Shown here in pieces: positions 35,894 to 44,540 of a stretch of 64,000 bases of DNA. Made by a program: the position numbers and the translations under genes. The notes below the pieces were generated by a model that was not told where the DNA came from, ran no database searches, and saw only the letters and a list, made by a program, of their open reading frames with translations. The stretch comes from Micromonospora parathelypteridis (GTDB lineage Bacteria; Actinomycetota; Actinomycetes; Mycobacteriales; Micromonosporaceae). The DNA is taken from assembly GCF_014201145.1 (NCBI RefSeq), contig NZ_JACHDP010000001.1, forward strand, positions 6,076,001-6,140,000, read 5' to 3'. The stretch's first letter is position 1. Each line of letters starts with the position of its first letter.

Positions 35894-37078
35894 TCAGGAG
35901 GGTCTGCCGGCGCGGTACACGGCGAGCGGGCGGCGCAGTGCCGTGATGTCGCTCGTCGGGTCGCCGTCCACGACCAGTAGGTCGGCTTCGAATCCGGGGC
36001 GGACACGGCCCTTGCGCCGCCCGAGGCCACACACCTCCGCGCCGACCGAGGTGGCTGCGGTGAGGGCGGCGGTGGCGGGGATGCCGCACGCGACGTACTC
36101 GACGAGCGATTCCGGCAGGATCCCGTGCGGCTTCGCGGGGCCGAGGCCCGCGTCCGAACCGGCCACCAAGCGGACCCCGGCCCGATGCAGGGTGGCGGCA
36201 CCGTCGCGCAGCGTGGCCTCGCTGAGCCCGGCCCGCGCCGCCATCGCCACCACCTCCGGCGGCGCGACCACGGCCGGATCGGTGCCGAGCGTGGCACAGA
36301 CCGCCACCCCGGCCGCGGCCAGGCGGTCCGCGAGCTCGTCGGGTACGTGGGCGCCGGTCGCCGTCACGCACGTGCAGTGCTCTATGCCGTCGAAGCCAAG
36401 GCGCAATGCCTGCTCGACCGCGCTGAGCGCGTGGGCGTGCGCGGTCACCGGCAGGTCGAGATCGTGCGCCTGGGCCAGCGCGGCGATCAACTCCTGGTCG
36501 CTGAACTGCGGTCGGGTGGTGTCGGTGCCGGGGGTGAACACGCCGCCGCTGGCCATGAGCTTCACCAGGTCGGCGCCGGCCGCCGCCCGCAGGCGCACGG
36601 CCTCGCGGATCCCGTCGACGCCGCTCGCCTCGCCCCCCATCGACCAGCAGTGTCCGCCGACGCTGGTGACCGGTGCGCCGGAGCCCACCACCGTTGGTAG
36701 GTCGTCGCGCACCGCCCGGTCTCGCCATCGGAGTACGGCGTCGCGGCGGTCGCCCAGGTCCCGGACGGTCGTGACACCGGCCGCCAGGTGCGCGCGCAGT
36801 GACGCTTCGATGACCGCGTCGAGGTCCGTCTCGGGGCGCTCGGCGAGCCGGCCGAGCGCGTCGGGCCCGGCGTCGGCGCACAGGTGTACGTGCGCGTCGA
36901 CCAAGCCGGGCAGCAGGGTGCCGTCCGGCTCTTCGCGTACCGGCCAGCCTTCCGGTGCCTCGGCCCAACCCCGGTGTACGTCGGCGATCCACCCGTCGTC
37001 CAGCAGGACCAGCACCCCACCGTCCACGAGTCGCTCGCCGTCGAACATCCGCGCCGCCCGAACAGCATGTCTCGTCAT
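35894..37078 (-). CDS. Amidohydrolase family protein, imidazolonepropionase/prolidase-like
   Basis: A 394-residue metal-dependent hydrolase. After the N-terminal beta domain (AARMFDGERLVDGG), the metal motif LLPGLVDAHVHLCAD is near residue 57-71; Lys in ADLVKLMASGG near 160 is the likely carboxylated bridging ligand; His residues follow in TAHAHALSAVEQAL and GIEHCT near 195-220, and Asp in LVAGSDAG near 310. This layout matches the imidazolonepropionase-like and Xaa-Pro dipeptidase-like subgroup. No signal peptide. The ATG at 37078 is chosen because the frame before it is not conserved-looking. Substrate unknown. Confidence 0.87.
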   Translation of the reverse strand: MTRHAVRAARMFDGERLVDGGVLVLLDDGWIADVHRGWAEAPEGWPVREEPDGTLLPGLVDAHVHLCADAGPDALGRLAERPETDLDAVIEASLRAHLAAGVTTVRDLGDRRDAVLRWRDRAVRDDLPTVVGSGAPVTSVGGHCWSMGGEASGVDGIREAVRLRAAAGADLVKLMASGGVFTPGTDTTRPQFSDQELIAALAQAHDLDLPVTAHAHALSAVEQALRLGFDGIEHCTCVTATGAHVPDELADRLAAAGVAVCATLGTDPAVVAPPEVVAMAARAGLSEATLRDGAATLHRAGVRLVAGSDAGLGPAKPHGILPESLVEYVACGIPATAALTAATSVGAEVCGLGRRKGRVRPGFEADLLVVDGDPTSDITALRRPLAVYRAGRPS

Positions 37079-37375
37079 CGGCGCTCCAAGTTGGTTCGAC
37101 GGCCTCGGCCAGAATCCAGCCGACGGCGTTCCGTCACGAGCTGATGCACCAGGATGACAACATGGCTGCCGAGAACACCTCCCCGGATCGAGGGATGAGG
37201 GACCGATCCGGGGCAAGACGCCAGCGCTGGCAATCTCCCCCAGCGAGGGGAGGCCGGGGCATCCCAGGTGAATCTATGGTTGGCGCTGGGGTGAGAGGCG
37301 CTGCGACGGACCGAGTCCGCCACGCTCACCCGGAGCATCCGACCCAAGGGCGCCTCCTTCGACGAGGAAGGCGTA

Positions 37376-37678
37376 GTGCCTACATTCGCAACCACCTGGG
37401 GCCTCGGCGACTACCCCGCGATGGCCCGGCTGTTGATGCCGGCCGCCGAAGCCGTGGTGGCGGCGGCCGAGGTAGGGCCGAATGATCGGGTGCTCGATGT
37501 GGCCACCGGCACGGGCAACGCCGCGGAACGGGACCGGCTTGTAGCGCAGGGCCGCTGGGAGGCGATGCGCGCGGATCTGCGCTCGTTCGTCGGCGAACGT
37601 GGTGTGACCGACGGGGACCTCTTTCGGCTGGAGTTCGAGTACCTGGTCATGACAGCCACGCCGGGGCCAGCCAGTTAG
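37376..37678 (+). pseudogene. Internally deleted class I methyltransferase remnant
   Basis: The 100-residue product begins like a full SAM-dependent methyltransferase (FATTWGLGDYPAMARLLMPAA and the motif I sequence VLDVATGTGNAA at about 39-50) but then jumps straight to what looks like the C-terminal end of the same family (AERDRLVAQGRWEAMRADL to FEYLVMTA). The roughly 100-150 residues with motifs II to IV are missing. The junction near 37526 is in frame, and a good ribosome site (GAGGAAGG) precedes the GTG start, so it may still be expressed, but it cannot bind SAM normally. The alternative is a real short protein; no family of this shape is known to me. Confidence 0.6.
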
Positions 37679-37838
37679 TCCTCTGGTGCATTGGTGTGTT
37701 TCCGGCTCCGGGGTTCGGGTAGCAAGCTGGGTCTGGTTTCGTCACGTGCCTCCGAATCGCCCTCGTCTTCGTTCTTCGGCCTCGCCCGCGGGGAAACCTG
37801 ACGCGAATTGAATCGGGGAATCCGCGCGGGAGGTAGAC

Positions 37839-38252
37839 GTGACCGACAGGGCACCGGATTATTTCAATCCCGAGGGTGGAATCTTTCTCGCCACCCTGTT
37901 GATCGTCCGTGACATCGACAGGTCACGCGAATACTACGAGCGGGTCTTCGGCGCGACCTGCGTGCACGACAGTGACCCGTTGATCCTTCGGTTCCACAAC
38001 AGTTACATCATCATCAACGTCGAGGGTGGGCCCACTGACGACAAGCCGACTGTGCTGGCCAAGGCGCCGGCCGACTCCAACACGTTGAGCTGCGCGATGA
38101 ATGTGCGGGTCACCGATATTCGGTCCCTCTATGAGGAGTGGAAGTCTCGTGGCGCGGAATTTCTCACCGAGCCGAAGGACCACGGGACGGAGATTCGGTG
38201 CTACCTGCGCGACCCCGACGGCTATCTGGTCGAAATTGGGCAGGGACTCTGA
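37839..38252 (+). CDS. VOC family protein (glyoxalase/dioxygenase fold)
   Basis: A 137-residue vicinal-oxygen-chelate protein. It shows two beta-alpha-beta-beta-beta modules: LATLLIVRDIDRSREYYERVFG near 15-36 and MNVRVTDIRSLYEEWKSRGAEF near 86-107, ending with the common CYLRDPDGYLVEIGQGL. The last Glu of this ending is a usual metal ligand. Substrate unknown. It starts with GTG after GGGAGG. The upstream 160 bases hold no gene; base composition there is lower in GC than average. Confidence 0.88.
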   Translation: MTDRAPDYFNPEGGIFLATLLIVRDIDRSREYYERVFGATCVHDSDPLILRFHNSYIIINVEGGPTDDKPTVLAKAPADSNTLSCAMNVRVTDIRSLYEEWKSRGAEFLTEPKDHGTEIRCYLRDPDGYLVEIGQGL

Positions 38253-38464
38253 TTTCTCGGGCGGTTCTTCGCGCGCTGCGGCGACGCCGTCCTCTGGAGC
38301 ACGCTCCCGGCAAGCCAACGCGACGCACCGGCCGTGCCGGGCGCTGGCCGTGACCGGTCCGGCCAGCGTGCGCCTCGCCGGCGGGCTGCCGTCCGCCGCA
38401 GGCCGGGGCAGCTGCGCACCCCCGCCTGCCCCGCCCGATGAGAGCCGTTGCTATCGTCCCGCTC

Positions 38465-38481
38465 ATGAAAACCGTTTTCAT
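38465..38481. promoter_or_regulatory. Zur-like palindrome on the start codon of the metal ABC operon
   Basis: ATGAAAACCGTTTTCAT is a perfect 8-1-8 inverted repeat. Its core TGAAAACCGTTTTCA matches the 7-1-7 form of actinobacterial Zur boxes (TGAAAA...TTTTCA). The left end is the ATG start codon itself. Such positioning suits direct repression if the transcript starts at or just before the ATG. It is unusually AT-rich for coding sequence in this genome. Confidence 0.6.
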
Positions 38482-39475
38482 TACGGCTGGCATGTGCGTG
38501 GTGCTGGCCGCCGCAGGATGCTCCGGCGGTGGGCCTGCCACCTCTGACGCGCAGGGCCACCTGGCCAGCCCTGTCCAACTGACCAACTGCGGACTGCCCG
38601 TCGGCATCACCGCGCCACCACAGCGAGCGATCGCACTGGAACAGAACGCCACCGAGATCATGCTCAGCCTTGGTCTCGCCGACCGGATGGCCGGCACCAG
38701 CTACCAGACCGACCCGGTGCTGCCGGAGCTGCGCCCGGCGTACGAGAAGGTGCCGGTGCTGGCCAAGCTCTACCCGTCGCGGGAGGCGGTCCGCGCGGCG
38801 AACCCGGACTTCGTCTACTCGACATACACCTCGGCGTACGCGCCGGACGCCGCCGGCTCGCGCGCCGACCTGGCCAAGCTCGGTGTACCGGCGTACCTCT
38901 CCGAGTTCGCCTGTGAAGACCCGGCGGACGCGAACCAGACGGTCACCTTCGACGGGCTCTTCAAGGAGATCCGCGACATCGCCCGTGTCTTCGGCGTCCC
39001 TGAGCGGGCCGAGCAACTGATCCGCGAACAGCAGAGCCGGCTGGACGGTGCCCGGGGTGCGGCGCCGAGCGGTGCCGGGCAACCGAGCACAGGACAGTCC
39101 CTGCTCTGGTACTACTCCGGTACCAGCACCCCGTACCTGGCTGGGCACGGCGGGGTTCCGGACGCGATCAGCTCGCTGCTGGGCGTCCGAAACACGTTCA
39201 CCGATGCCAGCCAGAAGTGGCCCGCCGGCAACTGGGAGGAGATCGCCAAACGGAATCCCGACGTGATCGTGCTGGCCGACCTGACCAGGGGTGGCGACGG
39301 CGACAGCGCCCAATCGAAGATCGACTTCCTGCGCCGGAACCCGGTGACGTCGAAGCTGGACGCGGTGGTCGCCGGGCGATTCATCACCGTGCCCGGCTCG
39401 GCGATGGACCCGTCGATCCGTAGCGTCGAGGCCGCGGAACTCGTCGGCGCGAACCTGCGCGGAGCTGCCCGATGA
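38465..39475 (+). CDS. Metal-chelate ABC binding lipoprotein, FepB/BtuF-like
   Basis: A 336-residue periplasmic-binding-protein type III lipoprotein. The signal MKTVFITAGMCVVLAAAGC ends in a lipobox with Cys19. Features of the iron-siderophore/cobalamin class include PQRAIALEQNATEIMLSLGLADRMAGTS-like sequence near 45-75 and NWEEIAKRNPDVIVLAD near 255-275. An in-frame ATG nine codons upstream (38438) is less likely because it would extend the signal peptide. It is the first gene of a four-gene operon coupled by four-base overlaps, and a Zur-like palindrome covers its first codons, so the cargo may be a zinc or other metal complex rather than ferric siderophore (inference). Confidence 0.88.
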   Translation: MKTVFITAGMCVVLAAAGCSGGGPATSDAQGHLASPVQLTNCGLPVGITAPPQRAIALEQNATEIMLSLGLADRMAGTSYQTDPVLPELRPAYEKVPVLAKLYPSREAVRAANPDFVYSTYTSAYAPDAAGSRADLAKLGVPAYLSEFACEDPADANQTVTFDGLFKEIRDIARVFGVPERAEQLIREQQSRLDGARGAAPSGAGQPSTGQSLLWYYSGTSTPYLAGHGGVPDAISSLLGVRNTFTDASQKWPAGNWEEIAKRNPDVIVLADLTRGGDGDSAQSKIDFLRRNPVTSKLDAVVAGRFITVPGSAMDPSIRSVEAAELVGANLRGAAR

Positions 39476-40260
39476 CCCCGCCGGACGGCACCGACGTCGG
39501 AGCGCTCGATCAGGCGGCCGCGCGGCGACTGCTCACGCTCTGGAACGACCAGCAATCCGCCTACGTGGCCCACCACGATCTGCGGTTCGAGGCGATGCTC
39601 GACGTGGTCCGGCTGCACTCTCCTGAAGACCTGACACTCCTGGATCTGGCCTGCGGTCCCGGTGCCATCAGCGACCGGGTGCTGGCCGAGTTTCCGCGGG
39701 CCACCGCCGTCGCGGTCGACTACGACCCGATTCTGCTGCGGGTGGCGCGCGGCGCGCTCGAACGGTACGAGCCGCGGGCCGAGGTTCATGACGTGGACCT
39801 GGTGGCCGATGGCTGGGAGAAGGCGCTGGCCGGCCGAAGTGTCGACGCGGTGCTCACCTCGACGGCACTGCACTGGCTCGCACCGGAGCAACTGCTGCGC
39901 GTCTACACCACCGTGGCGCGGATGCTGCCGCTCGGTGGCGTGTTGCTCAACGCCGATCACCTCCGTTACGACGAGTCGACGCCCACCCTGCGCGACATCG
40001 CGCGACGGCACGACGCCCAGGTGCAGCAGGAGACGTTCGCCGCCGGCGCGCTCACCTACTCCGCCTGGTACGCCGAGGCGGCCCGTCACCCGGAACTGGC
40101 TGAGCTGGTCGTGCAGCGGGAACAACGGTTCGCCGACCGACCGCCGCAGGCCCTCGCTTCGCTGGACTTTCACCTCGCCGCCCTCCGCACGGCCGGCTTC
40201 GCCGAGGTCGGCACGGTCTGGCAGTACCTCGACGACTACGTGGTGTTCGCCCGCCGATGA
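39472..40260 (+). CDS. Class I SAM-dependent methyltransferase in the metal ABC operon
   Basis: A 262-residue methyltransferase. Motif I is LLDLACGPGAISDRVL near 53-68, motif II AVAVDYDPILLRVAR near 78-92, a later LTSTALHWLAPEQLLRVY near 127-144 is typical of small-molecule enzymes of this fold. It starts with the ATGA overlap after the binding-protein gene and ends with an ATGA overlap into the permease gene, so it is strictly co-produced with the importer. Its substrate is unknown; candidates are the imported metallophore or a nearby metabolite. Insertion of an enzyme between binding protein and permease is not usual for such importers. Confidence 0.85.
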   Translation: MTPPDGTDVGALDQAAARRLLTLWNDQQSAYVAHHDLRFEAMLDVVRLHSPEDLTLLDLACGPGAISDRVLAEFPRATAVAVDYDPILLRVARGALERYEPRAEVHDVDLVADGWEKALAGRSVDAVLTSTALHWLAPEQLLRVYTTVARMLPLGGVLLNADHLRYDESTPTLRDIARRHDAQVQQETFAAGALTYSAWYAEAARHPELAELVVQREQRFADRPPQALASLDFHLAALRTAGFAEVGTVWQYLDDYVVFARR

Positions 40261-41360
40261 ACACGCGAGCCGCACCATCTCTCGTTCCGGCACCCGGCCT
40301 GGCCGTGCACACGCGACAGTCCCCGCTTTCCCCTGCCGGCATCCCGAGAATCGGCCGGTACGTCCTGCCGGCGGCCGTGCTCTTGCTGCTGGTCACCATT
40401 GCCGTGGCGGTCAGCGTCGGCTCGGCCGATCTGCCCCTCGACAGCGTGCTGCGCGCGGTGGGTAGTCACCTGGGCCTGCCGGTCCACCCGCTACCAGCGT
40501 TGCCGGACAGCATCGTGTGGGACCTTCGGCTGCCCCGGGTGCTGTTGGCCGCGTTGGTCGGTGCCGGTCTGGCGGTGTGCGGGGCGGTGCTCCAGGCGCT
40601 CACGCGTAACCCACTGGCCGACCCGTTCCTGCTCGGCGTCTCGTCCGGGGCCTCCACCGGCGCGGTGGCGGTGCTGGTACTCGGAATCCGGATCGGCACC
40701 GGCCCGGTCGACCTGACCACCGGCGCGTTCGTCGGCAGCATGGCCGCGTTCGGCGCGGTACTGCTGCTGGCCGGCCGACGGGCCGGCGAACCCACCCGGA
40801 TCGTGCTCGCCGGGGTGGCCGTCTCGCAGCTGTTCAGCGCGGTGACCAGCCTGATCGTGATCTCCGACGCGCATACCCAGGACACCCGTAGCGTGACGTT
40901 CTGGCTGCTCGGTTCGCTGACGGCGGCCTCCTGGCCGGCGGTGGCGCTCAGCGCCTCGGTCGTCGGCGTCGGCCTGCTGGTCTGCTGGGCCAGTGCGACG
41001 GCGCTGGACGCGTTCGCGTTCGGCACCGATACCGCGCGGTCGCTCGGCTTCTCTCCCGGGCGTACCCGGCTGCTGCTGTTCAGCGTCACCGCCCTGATGG
41101 CTGCCGCGCTGGTGGCGGCGAGCGGCGCCATCGGTTTCGTCGGGTTGACCGTGCCGCACGCAGTGCGGTTCGTGTTTGGCGCACGGCACCGCACGTTGCT
41201 ACCCACCTGCGCGGTGCTCGGCGCGATCTTCCTGATCTGGGCAGACACGGTGGCGCGGACCGTCTTCGCGCCGCAGGAACTGCCGGTGGGTGTGCTCACC
41301 GCGCTGCTCGGGGTGCCGGTGTTCGCGCTGGTCATGCGACGCCGGACGGGTACACCGTGA
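40257..41360 (+). CDS. FecCD-family ABC permease
   Basis: A 367-residue permease of the siderophore/cobalamin/haem class with about ten membrane helices starting near residue 38. Visible family segments are WDLRLPRVLLAALVGAGLAVCGAVLQALTRNPLADPFLLG (residues about 85-125; the LTRNPLADP core is diagnostic), DTRSVTFWLLGSLT near 210 and FVGLTVPHAVRF near 298. A Pro-rich 30-residue N-terminus precedes the first helix. It is coupled to the methyltransferase before it and the ATPase after it. Confidence 0.93.
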   Translation: MNTRAAPSLVPAPGLAVHTRQSPLSPAGIPRIGRYVLPAAVLLLLVTIAVAVSVGSADLPLDSVLRAVGSHLGLPVHPLPALPDSIVWDLRLPRVLLAALVGAGLAVCGAVLQALTRNPLADPFLLGVSSGASTGAVAVLVLGIRIGTGPVDLTTGAFVGSMAAFGAVLLLAGRRAGEPTRIVLAGVAVSQLFSAVTSLIVISDAHTQDTRSVTFWLLGSLTAASWPAVALSASVVGVGLLVCWASATALDAFAFGTDTARSLGFSPGRTRLLLFSVTALMAAALVAASGAIGFVGLTVPHAVRFVFGARHRTLLPTCAVLGAIFLIWADTVARTVFAPQELPVGVLTALLGVPVFALVMRRRTGTP

Positions 41361-42226
41361 TCGGCCCGGACAACACCGGCCGGGGCGTGGGTGACGGTGG
41401 TCGGGCGACCGGCGGTGGCGAGAACCACCGAGCCGGCGCCGACCCGCAGCCGGCGCGGCTGCATGCGGACGGGGTCGGCTGGGGCGTGGCCGGTGCGCGG
41501 ATCCTGGCCGAGGTAGCGCTGACCGCCGAACCGGGCGCGACGGTCGGGCTGCTCGGGCCGAACGGCTCCGGCAAGTCGAGTCTGCTGCGACTACTTGCCG
41601 GGCTGGCGCGGCCCGATTCCGGGCGGGTGCTGCTCGATGACGTCACATTGGGCGCGATACCCCGACGTGCGCTCGCCCAGCGGATCGCGGTGGTCACGCA
41701 ACAGGCGGCCACCGACGTGGAGATGTCCGCGCTGGAGGTGGTCCTGCTGGGCCGGACCCCGTACCGGTCACGCCTTGCGGGGATCGGCGTCGCCGATCTG
41801 GACCTGGCACGGCGCGCGCTCGCCGAGGCCGGCCTGGCCGGCTTCGAGCAGCGGCGCTGGGCCAGCCTCTCCGGCGGCGAACGGCAGCGGGTCGACCTGG
41901 CACGCGCCATGGTGCAGGAACCGGACCTGCTGCTGCTCGACGAGCCGACCAACCATCTGGACATCCGGTACCAACTGGAGCTGCTGCGGTTTCTCGCGGA
42001 GTCGGCCACCACCGTGGTGGTGACTCTGCACGATCTGAATCTGGCCGCGCAGTACTGCGACCGGCTGGTGCTTCTGTACGGCGGCCGGGTGGTCGCGGCC
42101 GGCACGCCCGTCGAGGTTCTCACCACAAGCCGGATCGAGCAGGTCTACCAGGTGCCCACGGACGTTGACATTGCTGCTGACGGCCGACCACGGATCCGGT
42201 ACCGCAGGCGCGCCGCTCACGAGTGA
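41357..42226 (+). CDS. Metal-chelate ABC ATPase, FepC/BtuD-like
   Basis: A 289-residue ATP-binding subunit. Walker A GPNGSGKSS near 70, Q-loop VTQQAATDVEM, signature LSGGERQRVDLARAM near 172 and Walker B LLLLDEPTNHLDI near 193, then the H-loop TLHDLNLAAQYCD. The first 40 residues are a Gly/Arg-rich extension that is not part of the domain. It starts with GTG in a GTGA overlap with the permease and ends the importer operon. Together with the permease and binding protein it makes a complete uptake system for a metal complex. Confidence 0.93.
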   Translation: MIGPDNTGRGVGDGGRATGGGENHRAGADPQPARLHADGVGWGVAGARILAEVALTAEPGATVGLLGPNGSGKSSLLRLLAGLARPDSGRVLLDDVTLGAIPRRALAQRIAVVTQQAATDVEMSALEVVLLGRTPYRSRLAGIGVADLDLARRALAEAGLAGFEQRRWASLSGGERQRVDLARAMVQEPDLLLLDEPTNHLDIRYQLELLRFLAESATTVVVTLHDLNLAAQYCDRLVLLYGGRVVAAGTPVEVLTTSRIEQVYQVPTDVDIAADGRPRIRYRRRAAHE

Positions 42227-42318
42227 TCAGACGGCTACCACCCCACGTGTACGCGAGCGTGGCCGACAGCGATGAGATCAGGTTGCGGCACTGCGAGGAA
42301 AAATGCTGCTGAGGTTTG

Positions 42319-42564
42319 TCAGGGTCGGTTGTGCACGAACCACGCGTCACCGGCGGGCAGGGCAACGGCGACCTCCCACTGGCTCAGTTCGAGGTTCGGG
42401 GCGAGCGCCTTGAGCTGACCGGCCACGGTCCACGCCTCGTCACCTGGCGTCGGGCGACGGCCCACCTGGACGAGGACGGTGCCCGCCGGGCCGTGCCCGA
42501 TCGGCAGGCCGGCCAGTGGTGTACCGACGAAAGCCGCTTCGATCTGCTCAAGGTCGTCTCGCAC
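42319..42564 (-). CDS. Small hypothetical protein
   Basis: An 81-residue acidic protein with the sequence pattern GTPLAGLPIGHGPAGTVLVQVG and QWEVAVALPAGDAWFVHNRP. It starts with GTG, with GGAGA about ten bases upstream, and has normal actinomycete codon use at third positions. I do not recognise a family. It is convergent with the ABC ATPase gene and 85 bases from the next leftward gene. Coding status is probable but not certain. Confidence 0.5.
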   Translation of the reverse strand: MRDDLEQIEAAFVGTPLAGLPIGHGPAGTVLVQVGRRPTPGDEAWTVAGQLKALAPNLELSQWEVAVALPAGDAWFVHNRP

Positions 42565-42649
42565 GGGGAAAGTGTCTCCGATAATCGACGCGGCATGGGA
42601 TCAGGCCCTCGTCGTGGTGCGCCACGACGAGGGCCTGGCTTTCAGGACG

Positions 42650-43513
42650 TCAGATCAAGGCCGCGGCGAGAGCGCGGAACGCGTCGGCGGGGAAGGTCGT
42701 GGCGTCGCCGCCGTTGAGAACCTGGATCGCCACCTCGTCCGCGCCGGCCTGATAGTGCTCCTCCAGCCCGGCGGCGACCTTCTCGACCGTGCCCCAGGGG
42801 ATCAGGGCGTCGACGAGCCGGTCGCTGCCGCCCGCGGCGAAGTCCTCGTCGGTCCAGCCGAATCGCCGCAGGTTGTTGGTGTAGTTCGGCAGTGCCAGGT
42901 ATCCGCTCGTGTACTGCCGCGCGGTAGCGCGCGCGGTGGCGGCGTCTGCGTCGAGGACCACCGCGACCTCGGGCGCGAGCAGCCGGTCCGGCCCGATCGC
43001 CGCACGGGCCTCGGCGGTGTGCTCGGCAGGGACGAAGTACGGGTGCGCCCCGGCCGAACGGTCGCGGGAGAGCTCGAGCATCCGCGGGCCGAGTGCGGCC
43101 AGGACCCGCCGCTCGGAAGGAAGGCCGGCCGCGTCGAGGCCGTTCAGATACTCCACCATCTTCGAGTACGGCTTGCGGTAGTCGGTGCCGCTGCCTTCCA
43201 GCAGCACAGCGTGGCTGGCGCCGAGGCCGAGCAGGAACCGGCCGGGATGCGCCCGCTCCGCGTCCTGTGCGAACGCCGTCACCTCAGGGGGCGACGAGTG
43301 CCAGATGCTCACAATCCCCGACGCGACGCCGATGTGCTTGGTTCCGTCCAGGATCTCCCGGAAGCGGGGGGCGACGTTCTCCCCGAAACCGCCCGAGAAC
43401 CAGAGCCGTGAGTAGCCAAGTTCCTCCAACTCGGTCGCGGCATCGACGGCCGCGCCCTGACTCTCGCTGCTGAGGAAGAACGGTTGCCATACGCTGACGA
43501 GTCGTTGTGCCAT
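42650..43513 (-). CDS. LLM class F420-dependent oxidoreductase
   Basis: A 287-residue flavin/F420-type TIM-barrel oxidoreductase of the luciferase-like monooxygenase superfamily, close to the TIGR03620-type group. Segments visible are ATELEELGYSRLWFSGGFGE near 26-45, IGVASGIVSIWHSSPPEV near 61-78, GRFLLGLGASHA near 91-102 and YFVPAEHTAEAR near 159. Actinomycetes have F420, and the group normally uses it to reduce or oxidise hydrophobic substrates. It is a stand-alone leftward gene; the XRE regulator stop lies about 40 bases upstream on the same strand, so read-through is possible. Confidence 0.88.
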   Translation of the reverse strand: MAQRLVSVWQPFFLSSESQGAAVDAATELEELGYSRLWFSGGFGENVAPRFREILDGTKHIGVASGIVSIWHSSPPEVTAFAQDAERAHPGRFLLGLGASHAVLLEGSGTDYRKPYSKMVEYLNGLDAAGLPSERRVLAALGPRMLELSRDRSAGAHPYFVPAEHTAEARAAIGPDRLLAPEVAVVLDADAATARATARQYTSGYLALPNYTNNLRRFGWTDEDFAAGGSDRLVDALIPWGTVEKVAAGLEEHYQAGADEVAIQVLNGGDATTFPADAFRALAAALI

Positions 43514-43554
43514 AGGGGAACACTACGACCCGACGGCTCCTGCCGGGCCGGAGG

Positions 43555-44406
43555 TCAGACTGTCGTCGGGATGGCCGAGTGGTCCACCAGGAGGCGCAGG
43601 GCCTGCTCAGAGGGGGATCCGCCTTCGGCGGTGTACAGCCCGAGGACCTGCTCCGGATCGGCGGCGTGGGCGAATGCCTCGTAGTTGAGAATCAGCTCAC
43701 CGACGACCGGGTGGCGGAAGCGGTGGGCCCCGTAGGTGTACTGATGTACATCGTGGTCGGCCCACCAACGGCGGAAATCCGGGTCACGTTCCGACAACTC
43801 GTCGACCAGCTCGCCGAGTTGGGCGTCGTCCGGATTGCGCCCAGCGTAGAGATGCAGGCTGGCGACGGCGCCGCGGGCGACTTCCGGCCAGTCGAGGTAG
43901 AGCTGCCGCGCCGCGTCGTCCAGGAAGAGGAACCGGGCGAGATTGCGACCTCGGCGCGGTAGCGCCTCGAAGTCGGTGAAAAGGGCACGGCCGAGCGCGT
44001 TGGTGGCCAATACGTCGCAGCGGCGCCCGATCACGAGCGCCGGCACGTCGAGTGCGTCGAGGGTATGCCGCAGGCTGGGTCGCACACGCTGCGCCGGCAT
44101 CAGTTGATGCCCCGCTGGCGACCGTCGAAATCTCGCCAGCGCGAGGAGGTGGCTGCGTTCGGTCTCGTCCAGTTGCAGAGCGCGGGCCAAGGCCTTGAGC
44201 ACCGACTCGGAGACGTTCAGGTTATGACCGCGCTCCAGCTGGATGTAGTAGTCGGTGCTCACCCCGGCAAGGCGGGCCACCTCCTCACGGCGGAGCCCTG
44301 GCACTCGCCGGGTGCCCGGCCGCGCGGGCAGTCCCGCCTGCTCCGGGGCGAGCCGCGCCCGCCGTGCCCACAGAAACGCCCGAAGCTCCGCATTGCCACC
44401 GCTCAT
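43555..44406 (-). CDS. XRE-family regulator with MmyB-like ligand domain
   Basis: A 283-residue regulator. The N-terminal helix-turn-helix includes PGLRREEVARLAGVSTDYYI near 37-56 (followed by QLERG), and the rest is the MmyB-like domain (PALVIGRRCDVLATNALGRALF near 110; HPVVGELILNYEAFAH near 230). Regulators of this kind are nearly always divergent from an oxidoreductase gene they control. Here the divergent partner is the aldo/keto reductase at 44541, with a 134-base gap. Start set at the ATG 44406, 11 codons inside the longer frame. Confidence 0.9.
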   Translation of the reverse strand: MSGGNAELRAFLWARRARLAPEQAGLPARPGTRRVPGLRREEVARLAGVSTDYYIQLERGHNLNVSESVLKALARALQLDETERSHLLALARFRRSPAGHQLMPAQRVRPSLRHTLDALDVPALVIGRRCDVLATNALGRALFTDFEALPRRGRNLARFLFLDDAARQLYLDWPEVARGAVASLHLYAGRNPDDAQLGELVDELSERDPDFRRWWADHDVHQYTYGAHRFRHPVVGELILNYEAFAHAADPEQVLGLYTAEGGSPSEQALRLLVDHSAIPTTV

Positions 44407-44540
44407 GACCTCCAGACTATTCCGCCCGGGTCCCCGCAACCCGTCGTGAGGGGGTCCACTGGCACCTCCCGCATTCCGTGAAATGGATCCGTTGCGGTGC
44501 TTGACTGGGCCGAGGCCTCGAGAGCAGTGGAGAGCACACC

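Noticed and set aside
37079..37375. Possible gene or mobile-element scar before the methyltransferase remnant
   Set aside because: The short frames lack family resemblance and no terminal repeats or duplications were visible; it is treated as plain intergenic sequence with the promoter of the leftward hydrolase.
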